Below, in pieces: positions 10,669 through 22,789 of a stretch of DNA of 64,000 nucleotides. The notes under the pieces are model-generated. The model saw only the letters and a program-made list of their open reading frames with translations, ran no database searches and was not told the DNA's origin. The stretch covers positions 18,015,001 through 18,079,000 of the forward strand of contig CM055605.1 of the NCBI GenBank assembly GCA_029379385.1. Direction: 5' to 3'. Made by a program: the position numbers and the translations under genes. This stretch comes from Quillaja saponaria (lineage: Eukaryota; Streptophyta; Magnoliopsida; Fabales; Quillajaceae). Position 1 is the first letter of the stretch. Every line of letters begins with the position of its first letter.

Positions 10669-13470
10669 AAGCTCAAAAGTTTATCATGCTAGCTGATCGA
10701 GACAAAGGGTGAAGACATTGCATGTCAATGCCACATTAGAGCTTCCTTTAGTGAACAAGCATTGTTATTACCCTTTTCTAAACTATATACTGTAATAGGA
10801 TAATTAGTTTCTGTATCCTTTTGTTTACTTTATTTCTTGGAAAGGTGAAAGATACTTAGATTAGAATTAATATTCTATCTTCAGCATAAAGAGTTTTCAC
10901 ACTGTCAAGTAAATTTGAAAGAGCGCTACTTGTCTCTCATGGTGACCATCATTTTTGATTCTAGTCACTATCCTAATTCTAATCAAATAATGTGACGTGT
11001 CATATTTTTATTAAATAATAGTGTAAAAAAATTTACACTATCAGTGGATGAATTTTTATTTAAAGCATGAATATGGTACATATGCGAAGCACAAGCATAT
11101 AAGTATTATTTCATTAGTTTGGATGGAAAAATTAATTTTAATTTACTTAATTTTTTTAAAATTTTAATTTACAAAGAAGTTTAGTGTAATATTTCAAATT
11201 ATTTATATAAAAGATTACAAATAATCAAACCACATGGAGATAAAATATAAAGTTAAAAATGAAAATCTACTATCCACCTGAGCATTAAACCTAAGTAAAA
11301 TGACAGCAGACGTTAGATGGATTCTATTAAACCAAATTAAAATGGCAGAAAATGAATAAAACATCTTTCTTCATAACTTAGTAATTTTTAAAATTTGACC
11401 AAACAATTTGAACTTTATAAAAGAGTTTTTTTTTAATAAATAATCAATAATGTGCTACTTATTTTTTATGCATGAGTTAATTTACTTGATGAATAATTTT
11501 TTTCTGAAGTGGAGGGGACTAACTTGGGTCTCGAAATTCTTCTCAGATAAAAAATTATGTCATTATGAAGCATGGTTGGAGTATCACGTCCCATGTTAGT
11601 ACCCTCCACTTGAGAAAAAATTGTCTCCAAGTTCATTTCTAGATCTAGATAAGTGGGTTCATCTAATGCGTAAAGAAAGTCCATGAAATTACTATCTCTG
11701 TAGACATGTCAAATATCCTTCATGCTATACGAGCAGGTCGTCTTTCTAGGGTTTTTGCTTCTTGTACGATCCCATTAGAAACAGCTCTTTGCATAAAGAG
11801 GCCATAATCATATAACCTTCAAAAAATTTCCTCATTTCTGGCTTGTCAGTGTACTTCTTATTCCTGGCATTTGTGTGATCCCGTCTCAATTTGACATGCA
11901 ATAATAACTGCCAGGTAGTTATTTTTAATTCCCTATAGTTTTTTATTTTCAGTTCTCTATGGTTTTTCTTTCTTTCCACCATCTGACTCTTTCTACTGGA
12001 AAAATAATTGATGCTGGACAGTAGAGGAAAATAGAGATTTGAGGGAAAATTGATAGAAAGGAAGGGAGAATGAGAAGGAATAAGTAGAAAGGTAAGAGTT
12101 CGGGGGTGAAGCAGACAAAATTAGAGTTTGAAAAACTTGCAAACATGTAATCAATATTTAATTTGTCAAAAGATCTTAAACAAATTCATACTAAGCCTTT
12201 AAATAGAATTTGTATAAAAGTTTAAGACAAAACGTAAATAACATAAATTCTATTAGCATACTAGTAAAATATTACTAAATAAGTCCCTCAATCCTAGTAT
12301 TACATAATTAAATATAAAATAACATCAAATATAATTTCTCAATCATCATGATCTCCATTGGTCCAGCTAGGCAAACCAAAAGAGAGGTTGAATAGTTTGA
12401 TCATTAAAATGCTATGTTTTTAAAAAAACTTTTACTTTTGAAAAAATTAAAATCAAGTGGAAGAGAAAGCAAAACGCAGAAAGCAGTAAAGAAATTAAAG
12501 CATAGACACGATATTTTTATAGTGGTTCACTGGAAACCCCTAACTAGTCCATTCCCCAAGCCTCAACTTAGGTGTTTTACTATATTTGATCTTTCTAATT
12601 AGGAAATCAACTACCTTTTACAACCGATTGAAATTTCAAATATCAATCACTCTCCTCAATTCCGCAAAACCTACAAGTTATCTAACTTGTCTTTTTCTCA
12701 CAAGGAAGAACATATTATTGATTGTATAAAGATACTCAGTCAAAAATTTAGATGGCTTTGGATGAGTTTACAACAAAGCATAATGATATGAAAGTTCTAG
12801 TTCTTTTCTAACATAAATTGTTTTTGGCTAAAACTAATGAAGTATCAAAATTTTGGCTCAGAAGATTTCTTTTTCAAATCAAGAAGTTGTCAATTTAGTC
12901 TCTCCTTTCTTCTCTTAAGTTCTTCAAGCTTTATAGGTCAAGCCTCAGTAGCCATTTCCTAGTAAAAAAAGACCAGTTAGAAAGCTTTAGCTTAAAGTAG
13001 GCACCTCGAGCTTGTTCATTTAATGATTGCAGACGAATAACCAATTTGGTATAAACATGGACTGTTGTGCACGCTTTGCTTGCTTGCTTGCTTGCTTGCT
13101 TTTGCCCAGAACTTTTGTGATGATGACTTTTATGTTAGATGAACTTTGTTCAAACTTTTTAGTTTACACATAGATGACGTGTGCATGTACAGATGTTGAG
13201 GTTTGATAAGATATGATAAAGCGTTTGTACTTCTCTAGAATTTAAATTTGAGTAACATTGCATTGGTCTGGAAGATCAGCTACTTCGTTAAAATGAAACA
13301 TAAATTTTTGACATACGAAACTTCAGCTACAAATTCTTAGTCTTTAGGAGTTTTCTATTTTAATGAAACGACGTGCATAATCATTAGATAGCTTAGTAGA
13401 CACAAACTGACTTACTTTTAGCCACTTAACTGAGAATCAGTAGATAATCATTTTAATCTTGAGTTTTCAG
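10669..13470. other. Intergenic DNA downstream of SMG9, possible TE relics
   Basis: No gene recognised. The SMG9 3' UTR should occupy the first few hundred bases. About 11466-12150 reads on the minus strand as two short open frames of normal complexity (one contains QVEGTNMGRD and SRPKLVPSTSEKN); this looks like a degraded retroelement leader, but I could not name it. About 12370-12720 resembles LTR-type sequence. A small self-complementary motif (TGTAAAAAAATTTACA) is near 11024. Confidence 0.35.
13076..13101. repeat. (TGCT)n microsatellite
   Basis: About six tandem copies of the tetranucleotide TGCT. A simple repeat with no gene nearby. Confidence 0.85.
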
Positions 13471-14972
13471 TGTTAGTAGTATGCCCTAAAGTCAATGATA
13501 TGTGATGTCGTGGCATATTATTTTGTGTACAATGTTATTCATATTATTATTAATAAATATTAATAGTCATTTCATTGAATAAATGACAAACAATATTATG
13601 TATAAGAGTTATTAATTAACCATCATGAGCTCAAAAATTAAGTAATGGAAATAAGCATCATGCTAATGAGATGTATTTATTTTAAGCTTAATTCTTAAAT
13701 GTTCATAATCATAAGATCATTAAGTAGGGCATTAGTGAATCATAAGATCATAATCACTTGTGTATGAGATACTAATAAAAATATTTAGGTGCTCAATATT
13801 AGGGAATGAATTCATTGAATTGAATCAATTGAGAACACCTATATGTAGTTTCTTTACATGTCAATAGGTGGTTTTCATGTTACAGTTGTGCAAATAGTCT
13901 GTTGACTTGTGGTATCATAGTTATCTTGTATATACGTCATTATACTTTAATGTTATTTTTAATTCTATTAATGAGTCACATAAATAGTAGCAATTAGGTA
14001 TAATCACTTGCATATGAAGGTTTGTGAATGCGTAATAAAAGATTTATCACTCTTAATAATAAAGAGAGTATGTCCAATACAGTTTATAAAAGATGCAATT
14101 AAAAATTTATGGTCATAGCAAGGTGGATATTAGAAAATGAGTTTTCAATTTCCTCAAAGAAGTGATAATCTTAGGATCTAAACACAAGATTAAATCTAAA
14201 GTTTTGACATTATTTCCATATCAAATATATTTAATCAGGACATTACATAATGGAAAGATTGAATTACACGATAACTGTTAACGAAAATGTTCAAAAGATT
14301 CATAGCCATATTCATATTATTATGGGTAGCCATCATGTGCTGCTAGGTACCAATCTTGACTTGTAGGAAACCCTAATAATTAATTAATTATTTGTATAAT
14401 TATTTAATTAGTCTTAATTAAAGGGTGAATTAAAAGGAGTGAATAAGTCTAATTTAATTAAATGGGGTCTAACAACAAATATGTAAAATTTACATGCCTA
14501 TTGTCATTGATAGGTTGAACCGAAAGGGTCACACACAATAAGACAATATTCAATTAAGGAGAGTTTTGGGGTAGTAATTATTATAATTTGTTAGGTATTA
14601 AGTTTAATTATGTTTAACTCCTAATGTTAGCAGACTCCCTAACATATATGTTAGGATTGTCCAATACATAGGGAGGTGGCTAATTTTTTTTATAAATATA
14701 AGATTAAACAAGCTAGATAAAAATAATAGATAGGACATTTGTGCTATTGTTGTGCTTTTGATGAGTTAACAAGGAGTGAAAGCCGAATAAAAAATACAAT
14801 GAAAGAATTGAAAGTCTCGGAGGAGATACACAATTCTATATCTAACCTGTTTAATTGTTAAACTTGTTTTAGGATCTTTAAAATATTTATAAGGTGATTG
14901 AGGATTAAAGAAATAAAATTTTTAAAATTTTGATGCGCATATGATTGCCATATTTTCTATCGATTCCTTACA
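13471..14972 (+). mobile_element. Candidate solo LTR
   Basis: The block starts TGTTAGTAGTATGCCC and ends TTCCTTACA, so it has the TG...CA ends of an LTR. The flanks are TTCAG and TTAAG, a 5-bp duplication with one mismatch. A TATA-like run (TATAAATATAAG) sits near 14690, in the right place for an LTR promoter. The opening phrase resembles plant copia LTRs as I remember them. There is no second copy or pol sequence nearby, so a solo LTR is the simplest reading. Confidence 0.42.
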
Positions 14973-15405
14973 TTAAGTTGTTCACATGATGATCAGTTGA
15001 TACACTTCTCCTTGTATTTTAGCACTTGACATCATTTATTGTAGTTCAATTGAGATCCCTCTTTCAACTTTGATGTGTTCCATTTGATTTTGCTAAAGAC
15101 CCTTTGAAATAGATTTATCATTTTCATCTAGTTTAGTTTCACACATGTAACATAAAAAAGTGAATGGAATTAAGATTCAACAATTATTCGGTGATCTTTA
15201 AAATAAAAATTAGGGAAGAGTCAAATTTAATAATTGACTCAATAGTCACATTCCCCCGTCAATAATGAAATGATATATTTTGAAAAGACATCAGATGAGT
15301 CCGCATGAATTTCCATTTCTATCGTGCATGATTCATGTCGGCATGAATTGCTATTTCAGTCATCTAATATGCTTATGTACTTAGATTTGATTGAGGGGTT
15401 TTAAC

Positions 15406-15909
15406 TAGGGGTGGCAATGAACCGAGCTAACTCGTGAGCTATTCGTTAAGGGCTCGGATCAAGCTCAGTTCATGTTTTAAACGAGCCGATCTTAAGCTTT
15501 ATTTTGAGCTTATTTAGTAAAACGAACCGATCTTAATCTTTCCAAAGCTTGGCTCGTGACCTGGCTTATTTAATATTATTTAATAATTTTTTTATTATTT
15601 ATATATACATTTATAATAAATCTATTTATATACATAAACCTAAATTATTACTTGGTTTAGTGATAATTTGCACAAACACTTACTAAGTGGTCTTGGATTC
15701 AAGTTTCCTTGCCTACAAAACTTTTTAAGAGCCCTTAACGAGGCGAGCCGAGCTTCAATATTTGATCACGAGCTTTTAACGAGCTTAAGCTCGCGAACCT
15801 GAAACGAGCTCGAGCTAAGCTCAAGTTTGCCTAAAATGGGATGAGCCAAGTCCAGATTTATCGAAGCTTAGCTCAAGCTCAGCTCAATCTCGGCTCGTTG
15901 ACAACCCTA
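15406..15909. mobile_element. Non-autonomous hAT element with perfect 8-bp TSD
   Basis: The left end is TAGGGGTGGCAA and the right end is TTGACAACCCTA, imperfect inverted repeats of the Ac-type TAGGG class. The direct flanks are identical: GTTTTAAC at 15398-15405 and at 15910-15917, the 8-bp duplication expected for hAT. The interior is rich in short GAGCTCG/CGAGCT-type palindromic motifs and has no transposase. Length is 504 bp. The boundaries are read directly from sequence; the superfamily follows from the TIR plus TSD size. Confidence 0.85.
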
Positions 15910-16229
15910 GTTTTAACCATTGATCCCTTAAATGAAATAAGAGGTCAATAGCCAAGAACGAGATGCTACCATCAACAATAAGCACATCATCTAATATTTT
16001 ACCATATTAGTTCATTAATTCTCTTTCCTCTCCCACAAACTAATTTAAAAAATATACTTTGATTTTATGGGATTTGGGTCTAATCACTATGACAAGCTAT
16101 TTAATTTTTAATTAACTTAACAAAAATATATACATCTATTAAATATAAATATTTATTTGATTTAATTATTTAAAATGTTTTATTGGCTATCACACACAAA
16201 CATATATATATGATGCCAAGTTAACCAAA

Positions 16230-16800
16230 AAAATAAAATAATTTGTCCCTAAACTATTGATTTTTGTTAGTGTCAATTTCATCATAAAAGTATTATTATT
16301 TTATCAATTCATCCAAAGTGTCATTTTTTTGTTAATTTCTTCCTAAAATTATTTTGTTATCTCAGTCTCACTCATTCCTTTCTCACTTTTACTCTAAAGA
16401 AATTCAAAAATATTATCAATTCGGTCAAATTAATTTTCTGTTCCCAATCCATAAATCAGTAAGTAAATAGAAATTAGATGATTTTTTTTTTAAATGTTTA
16501 AATCAACACCAACCTTAATTTTATGAATTTTAGAGAGAGATGATGAAGACGAGGGAGAGCATATGAGAGAGTACCGAGAGAAATCTTGTATGATATGACA
16601 GATGAATAAGAAAAATAATAATTGTTTTCTATTTTTCCCAACTCAACATATATGTGATAAACAAATATATTAAATTTTAAGTCATATCGATATTTTATAT
16701 CCAAAAATTCCTGATGTTAAATTGATACTGGAACACACTATAAGTGTCTTAAAAGTTATGAGATAAAATTGAAAAAATATGATTTTTCAAGGACGATGGA
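16230..16800. repeat. Possible inverted-repeat (MITE-like) element
   Basis: The left part (TTTGTCCCTAAACTATTG ... ATTTTATCAATTCATCC) resembles the reverse complement of the right part (GTCCTTGAAAAATCAT ... CAATTTTATCTCATAAC). The arms are degenerate and no target duplication is clear. The rest, to 17258, is AT-rich with no gene. Confidence 0.3.
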
Positions 16801-17258
16801 TATCATTTTACTTATTTTTATGTATCATGTGAAGATAGATTGAGTGAGAGAATAAGTTTAGAGGGAATTTTTGATTAGGGGACACGGGGTGGGTTAGAAA
16901 AATAAATTTAGTAATATTGTTAATAGTATTAATAATCTCACCAACAAAAAATAGTTGGCTTTGCTCTTTTTTTTTATTTTTTTTAATTTTTTTTATCACT
17001 TTGATAAAGTAGATAAAATTTATCGATAAATTTTATTATCCCATTCACTTATTATGTATAAACGATATAAATTTACTTGATATAAAGATAGTGACGTGTT
17101 CAATTTGTTTTTGTGTAAGAAAATATTTTCAGTCTTTTACCATTAAGTTATATATAATTATTTCACTTAGGCATAACATGGGAAGAACAGGTGAATGCTG
17201 AAAAAATTTTAAATCTAAAAATGAAATTGACTAGAAAATTTTCAGGGGACCGAAATTA

Positions 17259-17761
17259 TTAGATCTTAAAATGGAGGATCTAGTGTTTAAGATGGAGCTG
17301 AACTGTTTCTATTTTACTGCATGATAGGCTAATGACATAATGGTGATGGTGAGATGGTGATATTGGTTTAAACGGGGTTGTCCAAGCTAAATTGCTTCTT
17401 ATAAAAATGAGATAACATCAGAGGTCAGGAATTTTCTTTTAAAAACTCTTCGATGATAAAGTAAGAGCTTTTTAGCAAAATAGTACATAATGTAATAGGC
17501 AAGATTGTTCATAGCTACCTTCAACATTCGAGCTGCTTTATATAATCTGTTGTAGCCGTTACACTTAATAATTCCGATTGTCCGTTATTATTCTGCTGTT
17601 AATTCCCAACAGTTCTTTGTTGATTAACTTCTTCAACGGTTTTTGTGTTTTATGGTTCTTTATTCTGCGGCTATATGTCTATCCAACCATTCTACTCGTT
17701 AGACTTTAATTTTTGCCCACGTGTCCTTTTTATATTGGATGTACTATGTTGTATGTTAACA
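17259..17761 (-). repeat. 3' LTR of the Tat element
   Basis: Matches 26334-26813 along its length, sharing stretches such as AAAATGGAGGATCTAGTG, TAGCAAAATAGTACATAATG and TTGGATGTACTATG. In element orientation it begins TGTTAACATAC. The inner end has lost a recognisable CA. It carries small indels relative to the partner LTR. Confidence 0.85.
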
Positions 17762-17799
17762 TTATTCCCCCCAAAGAAAGTGTATGTTAACATGGACTC

Positions 17800-18190
17800 T
17801 TCTTTTTTTTGAGCTCACCGAGTTCAGTTTGGTCAAGCTTACCGAGTTAACTCGTTGCCGAGCTCACGGGGTTGAATTTGGCCCTGTTAACCGCGTCGAC
17901 ACATTGGCAGAACTTGCAAAGTTGACTTGCAAGATTGCAGGGTTGAATCGCTGTCCGGGTTCGCTAAGTTGTCCATTGCCGAGCTCGCCATACTCGCCTA
18001 GTTGACACCGGCCTTGGTGGATAGGCTCGAGGCCGAGCTCATCGGGTTGACACCACCGGAGTTGACGTTGGCCTTGGTGGATGCAAGCTCGGTCACACCG
18101 AGCTCACTTACCTGAGCTTGCCCATGGGCTTGGTTGAGTTAACGGGCCGGATGTGGGCCTGAGGCCGAGCTCTCTCCTTATCCAATGATG
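17800..18190. repeat. GC-richer degenerate repeats between 3' LTR and antisense ORF
   Basis: The motif CCGAGCTCACCGAGTTGAC and variants recur with irregular spacing, and the base composition is clearly more GC-rich than the surroundings. The block lies upstream of the plus-strand extra ORF, so it may be its leader or promoter region; that role is inference. Confidence 0.5.
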
Positions 18191-18638
18191 CTAAGCTTCA
18201 TGGGCAGAGCTGGAGTTTTGCCAGTGCCATGCTTTATCTAGTAGCCTGTCCTTATGGAAATTTCTACATGAACATGTGAGCATTTAATAATGGAAGGACT
18301 CGATGAAGGTTCTAGATAGATTTTCTTTGGAGTAGGGGATAGGATTGGGTTGAACATGTGTAGGACACATGGTGGACGTATCTTACAAGGAACTAATTAT
18401 GTTGACTATTAAAAGGGGTGAGGTTCTTACTGTTTTTTTAGATGTTTTGTGGGAGAGCTAATAGGAGATTTGTGAGGAGCCCGACTGCTTTGTATTCTTG
18501 GTGCATTCTTGTCCGTTAGTCTTCATTATAAAAAAGGTACGGACTTTTGTCTCTTATTTTTTATGTAAAAGATGAGCTCGAGTTTATATGAGTACTGAGA
18601 TAGACCCTCATTGTCCTAGTCTAACTTTCAGATGATGG

Positions 18639-20400
18639 TGATGTGGGCTCTCTGTAAGGGTGTGATACTGGCTCCCAAAGCCCTTATTTTTCCCCAGATC
18701 GTGGTAAGGAGTTTGATGTTGATGATATGTACTTTACTCTTGAGGTGAATCATGTTGCCATACAGAGGTTGGCGAGCTCTTTAGATGTTAATCAACTGCG
18801 TGTTCTATAGTGGCGTTATACATCTGGGCGAGGAAGTGCCTGGAAGTTTAATGTGGCTGGTGACTTTCGTCCTTGTGACTCCAATCCTTACCAAATTTGT
18901 CTGTACGAGGAGCAAATGAAAGGCAAACTGAGACTGCCTTTTCCTGAATTTTTTGTACATGTGTGTAATGCCTATGGTGTTTATCTAGCATAAATTACAC
19001 CAAATGGAACTAGATTCGTTCTGCGGTTTATAGGTTTGTGCCATTTACTTAAGATTGCTCATTCCTTGTCGGTCTTTAAGCATTTATTTTTCACAAACAA
19101 AATGGCTGAGGGTTGGTTTTATTTTGCAAGCCTTAAACCTTCATTATTCGAGTATTTTCTCGATAATAACATGGGTTAGAAGCCCAAATATTTCTTTGTC
19201 TTTCCTTTATCTCCAACTGGTTTGCTTCATGGGTAGGGAAAAATCAATCCTCTAGCTAAAGGGAAACTGTACCTTAGCACCGAGCAGAGGACCCGTCTGT
19301 ATAAAATTCGCTATTATCAATCTAGACAAGATGGAAATAGATATGATATTAGTTTTCTTTTGGACAGTGCCCAGCTTGACACTTCGAGGTTGTCATTGTT
19401 TGCTCAGGGTGACATCTTTGAGACTTTGTTTTGTAATTGTTTTTGCTACTCGAAGGTAAGAGAAAAGAAGGCAGAAAAAGGCTGAAATTGAAATTGCTGG
19501 TAGAAAGTCGGCTCTAATAGATGGTACCTCGTCATCTTGAATTACCGAAGATGGGACTAAGATTTTTATAGTATCTCCTTCATTTGGCAAGCTTGCTCCT
19601 GTGTCGTTTGCGATATCCGGGACGAGTTGGGTACCACTACTTATTCCAGGTTCAGATCGGGATGTTTCATTTAGTGCAGATAGTGTTCCTTTGTGGTTTG
19701 TTCCTGCGCATGAGGTGCTGGGGTGCTATTCATGTGCTTGTCTGCAAGATGTTAAATATGGTTCCTATCGTCTTGCACGAGGTGGTATTTTGGATAGGGA
19801 TAAAGTTATTATGGACCAAAATTCCATAAAAGAAAGCTATATGTTTGGCTTGCATGCTTTGATTAAGGTAAAATCTTTCGCTATCCTTCTTGTTGTCATA
19901 TCTTGTTTGCCTAACTTTCATTTTTTTTTTTTCAGGGAACTCAATCTTTGTCCTTGGCCTATGATCGAGTTCGAGACATGGAATTTGATTATTTGGATAC
20001 TAAGCGGTGTCTAAATGATACTCAGGTAAGCTTAGGTGGAATAGAATAGAGAGCTATTCATGCCGAGAAAAGAGAAGAAGAAGTTAGAGCTACTCGTTGT
20101 GTTCTTGAAAACAGCTTTGTTGCCTCTGAGGAACGAGGCCAGAAAACCGAGTAGGAGTTAAGAATGGCTTAACAAACCATTTAGGACGTCAATTTTGGTC
20201 AACTTTGTGCTCAATGGATCAAGGAATACAAAGCCTCTACAGAGTTCAGGAAGCTTGTTTTGGATGAGTGTGATGCTTTTTATATCCAAGACTTTGTTGA
20301 GTCAAGAGAGAAAACTGTCATGATTAATCCTAACTTCCCTATGAAGAGGTTGAAGTACATAGGGGAAGATGATGAAGCTGAACTTTATGAAGACGAATAA
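18639..20400 (+). pseudogene. Antisense extra ORF of Tat element (transposase_28 / 'gypsy-type' domain)
   Basis: The frame runs opposite to gag-pol. From about 18650 it reads FDVDDMYFTLEVNHV, then KLRLPFPEFFVHVCNAYGV and ITPNGTRFVLRFIGLC, resembling the plant domain called putative gypsy-type transposase (PF04195 family) found as an additional ORF in Tat elements. Further on is GSYRLARGGILDRDKVI. A GT-AG intron fits at 19868-19935, after FGLHALIK, with poly-T then CAG at the acceptor; the frame then continues GTQSLSLAYDRVRDMEFDYL. A charged, coiled-coil-like tract follows (AEKREEEVRATR), and the acidic end EDDEAELYEDE precedes a stop at 20398-20400. At least six in-frame stops (for example near 18808, 18990 and 19170) show decay. 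The function of this ORF is not known. Confidence 0.72.
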
Positions 20401-20589
20401 GGTGGGATGAATGCTGATCAACCACCGAACTAAACATTTAGTAGTGTTTGGACTTGGTCTTGTCTAACTTTTATCATAGACTATTTTGTACTATTGCTAT
20501 CGTTTCCTGGCTATAGATTTCAGGTGCAGGTCGTTTAATGTAGTATATATGCTCAGTTTTCCTTCCTTTGTTAATATACGCTTTGATTT

Positions 20590-20950
20590 TGTGTATTTTG
20601 GTGAGCTCTTGGCTCAATTTGGCTTGGCGAGCTCTTGGGTTTGAGCTCTTAGCTGAATTTTAGTGAGCTCTTAGCTTAATTTTGGCGAGCTCTAGGCTCT
20701 TAAGCTCTTAGCTCAATTTTGACAAGCTTTTGGCTCTATGCTCTCAGCTTAATTTTGGCGAGCTCTCGGTCTTGAGCTCTTGGCTCTGAGCTTTTAGCTC
20801 AATTATGGCGAGCTCTCAGTCCTGAGTTCTTGGCTAAAATTTGGTGAGCTTTTAGCTCAATTTTGGCGAGCTCTTGGCTCAATTTTGATGAACTCTTGGC
20901 TTTTAGCTCTTAGCTCAATTTTGGTGAGCTCTTGGTTCAATTTTGGTGAA
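20590..20950. repeat. Tandem degenerate GAGCTCTTGGCTCAATTTTGGC array
   Basis: Units of roughly 25-45 bp built from GAGCTCTTAGCTC plus AATTTTGGC repeat about ten times with variation. The array separates the end of the antisense ORF from the end of integrase, where two opposing transcripts would converge. Confidence 0.8.
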
Positions 20951-20989
20951 TTTGAAATAAAAAAATGTTAGAAAGGAATTGCAATTTAT

Positions 20990-22290
20990 TTGAGTTTTGA
21001 AAAAATTACAAATTACTGATAATACTTCTTGAGATGTTGCGCATTCCAGGTGTGTAGTAGAGTTTTCCCTTCCATATTCATTAGTTTGTAGATGCTTGAT
21101 CGAATTATCGAAATGATTTGGCATGGTCCCTCCCAAGGCCTCTTGAGTTTCCCCTCATAGTTGTCTCTATTGGAGAATCTATTTAATCGAAGCACCAAGT
21201 CTCCCACTCAAAATTCTCTAGGACAGACTTTTGAGTTGAAATGCTAAGCTGCCCTTTATTAGTAAACTGCAATTCGAATACCAGCAGATTCTCTCAATTC
21301 CTCAACAAGATCCAAATATGTCCTAAGTCCATCTTCATTATCTTGCTAGGTTTCAATATTTACTTGTTCCGTTCTCAAGGATGGAATGCTAATTTCCACG
21401 AGAATAACAGTTTAGGTACCAAAGGTTAGACTAAAGGGTGTTTCGCCTGCTATTGAATGAGTTGTGGTTCTATAAGACTAAATGACTTGATGGAGTTTTT
21501 CTTCCCAATCCATGTTATGCCTTTCTATTTTTTTGGTTAACCCCTTCATGATAGCTCTATTAGCCGTTTTTGCCTATCCATTGCTTTGAGGATACCTGTC
21601 CGAAGAGAATCTGATCTCAATGTGCAACTCTTTGCAGAATTCTTTGATGATTTTGCAATCAAATTATGGTTCGTGATTAGTGATAATGGCCTGTGGTATT
21701 CCATATCGATAGATTATATTTGCCCAGATAAATTTTTGGGCTACTTCTACCGTGACATGCTTGTACACCCCGAACTCAATCCACTTGGTGAAATAATGAA
21801 TCAAAACAAGAATAAACTTAGAAGCCTTTCCATTTTTTGTAATTGGAAATGGACCAAGAATATCCATTCCCTATGTTCTAAAAGGCCACGGTGTACTTAT
21901 TGGAGTAAAGGGAACTTTGGGCTGTTAAGGTACTCGAGCTGCGTATTGACAATTCTCACATTTTTTTACCCATGCTTTGGAGTCTTGGTGTAATGTTAGC
22001 CAGTAGTATCCTGCTTTTAAGATTTTATGGGCGAGAGCCTTAGAGCCTGTGTGGGATCCACAGATTCCGAGATGAAATTCCTGAAGTATATAAGCTGCTT
22101 CTTGCTAGTTCAAACATTTAAGGTATGACAACGCATTAGATCTTCTGTAAAGGTTCTGGCCAATGATAGAATACCTTATTGCTTTACGTCAAATTGCTCT
22201 TGACTGAGATTCATCTGGTGGAACTTCTTCAATTTGAAGGCATTGAAAAATGGGTGTGATCCAAGAGCTCTCTATGTTTATGGCACAAAC
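20990..22290 (-). pseudogene. Integrase of Tat element (decayed)
   Basis: The N-terminal zinc finger is readable near 21930-22075 on the minus strand: HLGICGSH and, later, CENC supply the H-H-C-C residues. The core (about 21664-21870) has MDILGPFP and YFTKWIEFG. The usual second-Asp motif (DNG) is replaced by TNHEP, so the D-D-E triad is broken. The C-terminal part (about 21010-21207) has RPWEGPCQI and HTWNAQHLKKYYQ, typical of plant Ty3/gypsy integrase ends. Stops and frameshifts divide the frame. Confidence 0.8.
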
Positions 22291-22299
22291 ATCCCGTTC

Positions 22300-22740
22300 A
22301 ACTTCATAACTTAGTTATTCAACTATCTCAGTAAAAATGTGATGAGGAGAGGAAGAGCGTTCTTCTAGCATTTTTGACAAAAAATCCATGGCTGTGTTTT
22401 TTGATCGAGAAATAAATGTGATGGAGACATTAGAAAAGTCTTTCTCTAGTTCATTGATTTGCTGGAAGTACTTACTCATAATGATGTCTTTAGCTTCATA
22501 TTCCCCTATCATTTGACAGACAACCAACTTGGAGTCACTGAATATTTTGAGGTGGGATACAGAGATTGCTTGGGCCAATTTCATTTCGGCTATCAATGCC
22601 TCATATTCTGCTGCATTGTTAGAGACTCCAAATTGTAGAGTTAGGGCGCACTATATCAGTGTTCCATTTAGACTTTGTAGAATTAGGGCTGCTCCATAAC
22701 CTTGTTTATTTAAGGATCCATCCACATATAATGTCCAGAC
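22300..22740 (-). pseudogene. Second (archaeal-type) RNase H of Tat element
   Basis: The minus-strand frame has LYVDGSLNKQGYGAALIL at its start (about 22680-22735), then AEMKLAQAISVSHLKIFSDS and later ISRSKNTAMDFLSK. This is the additional RNase H that Tat elements carry between the ordinary RNase H and integrase. The frame is broken between its two halves. Confidence 0.75.
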
Positions 22741-22789
22741 ATTATTAAGAATCTGTGGGGAAGGAGTGTCACCCTCTTCTACATCTGAC

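Noticed and set aside
21586..21993. Plus-strand 135-aa frame
   Set aside because: Antisense shadow of the Tat integrase.
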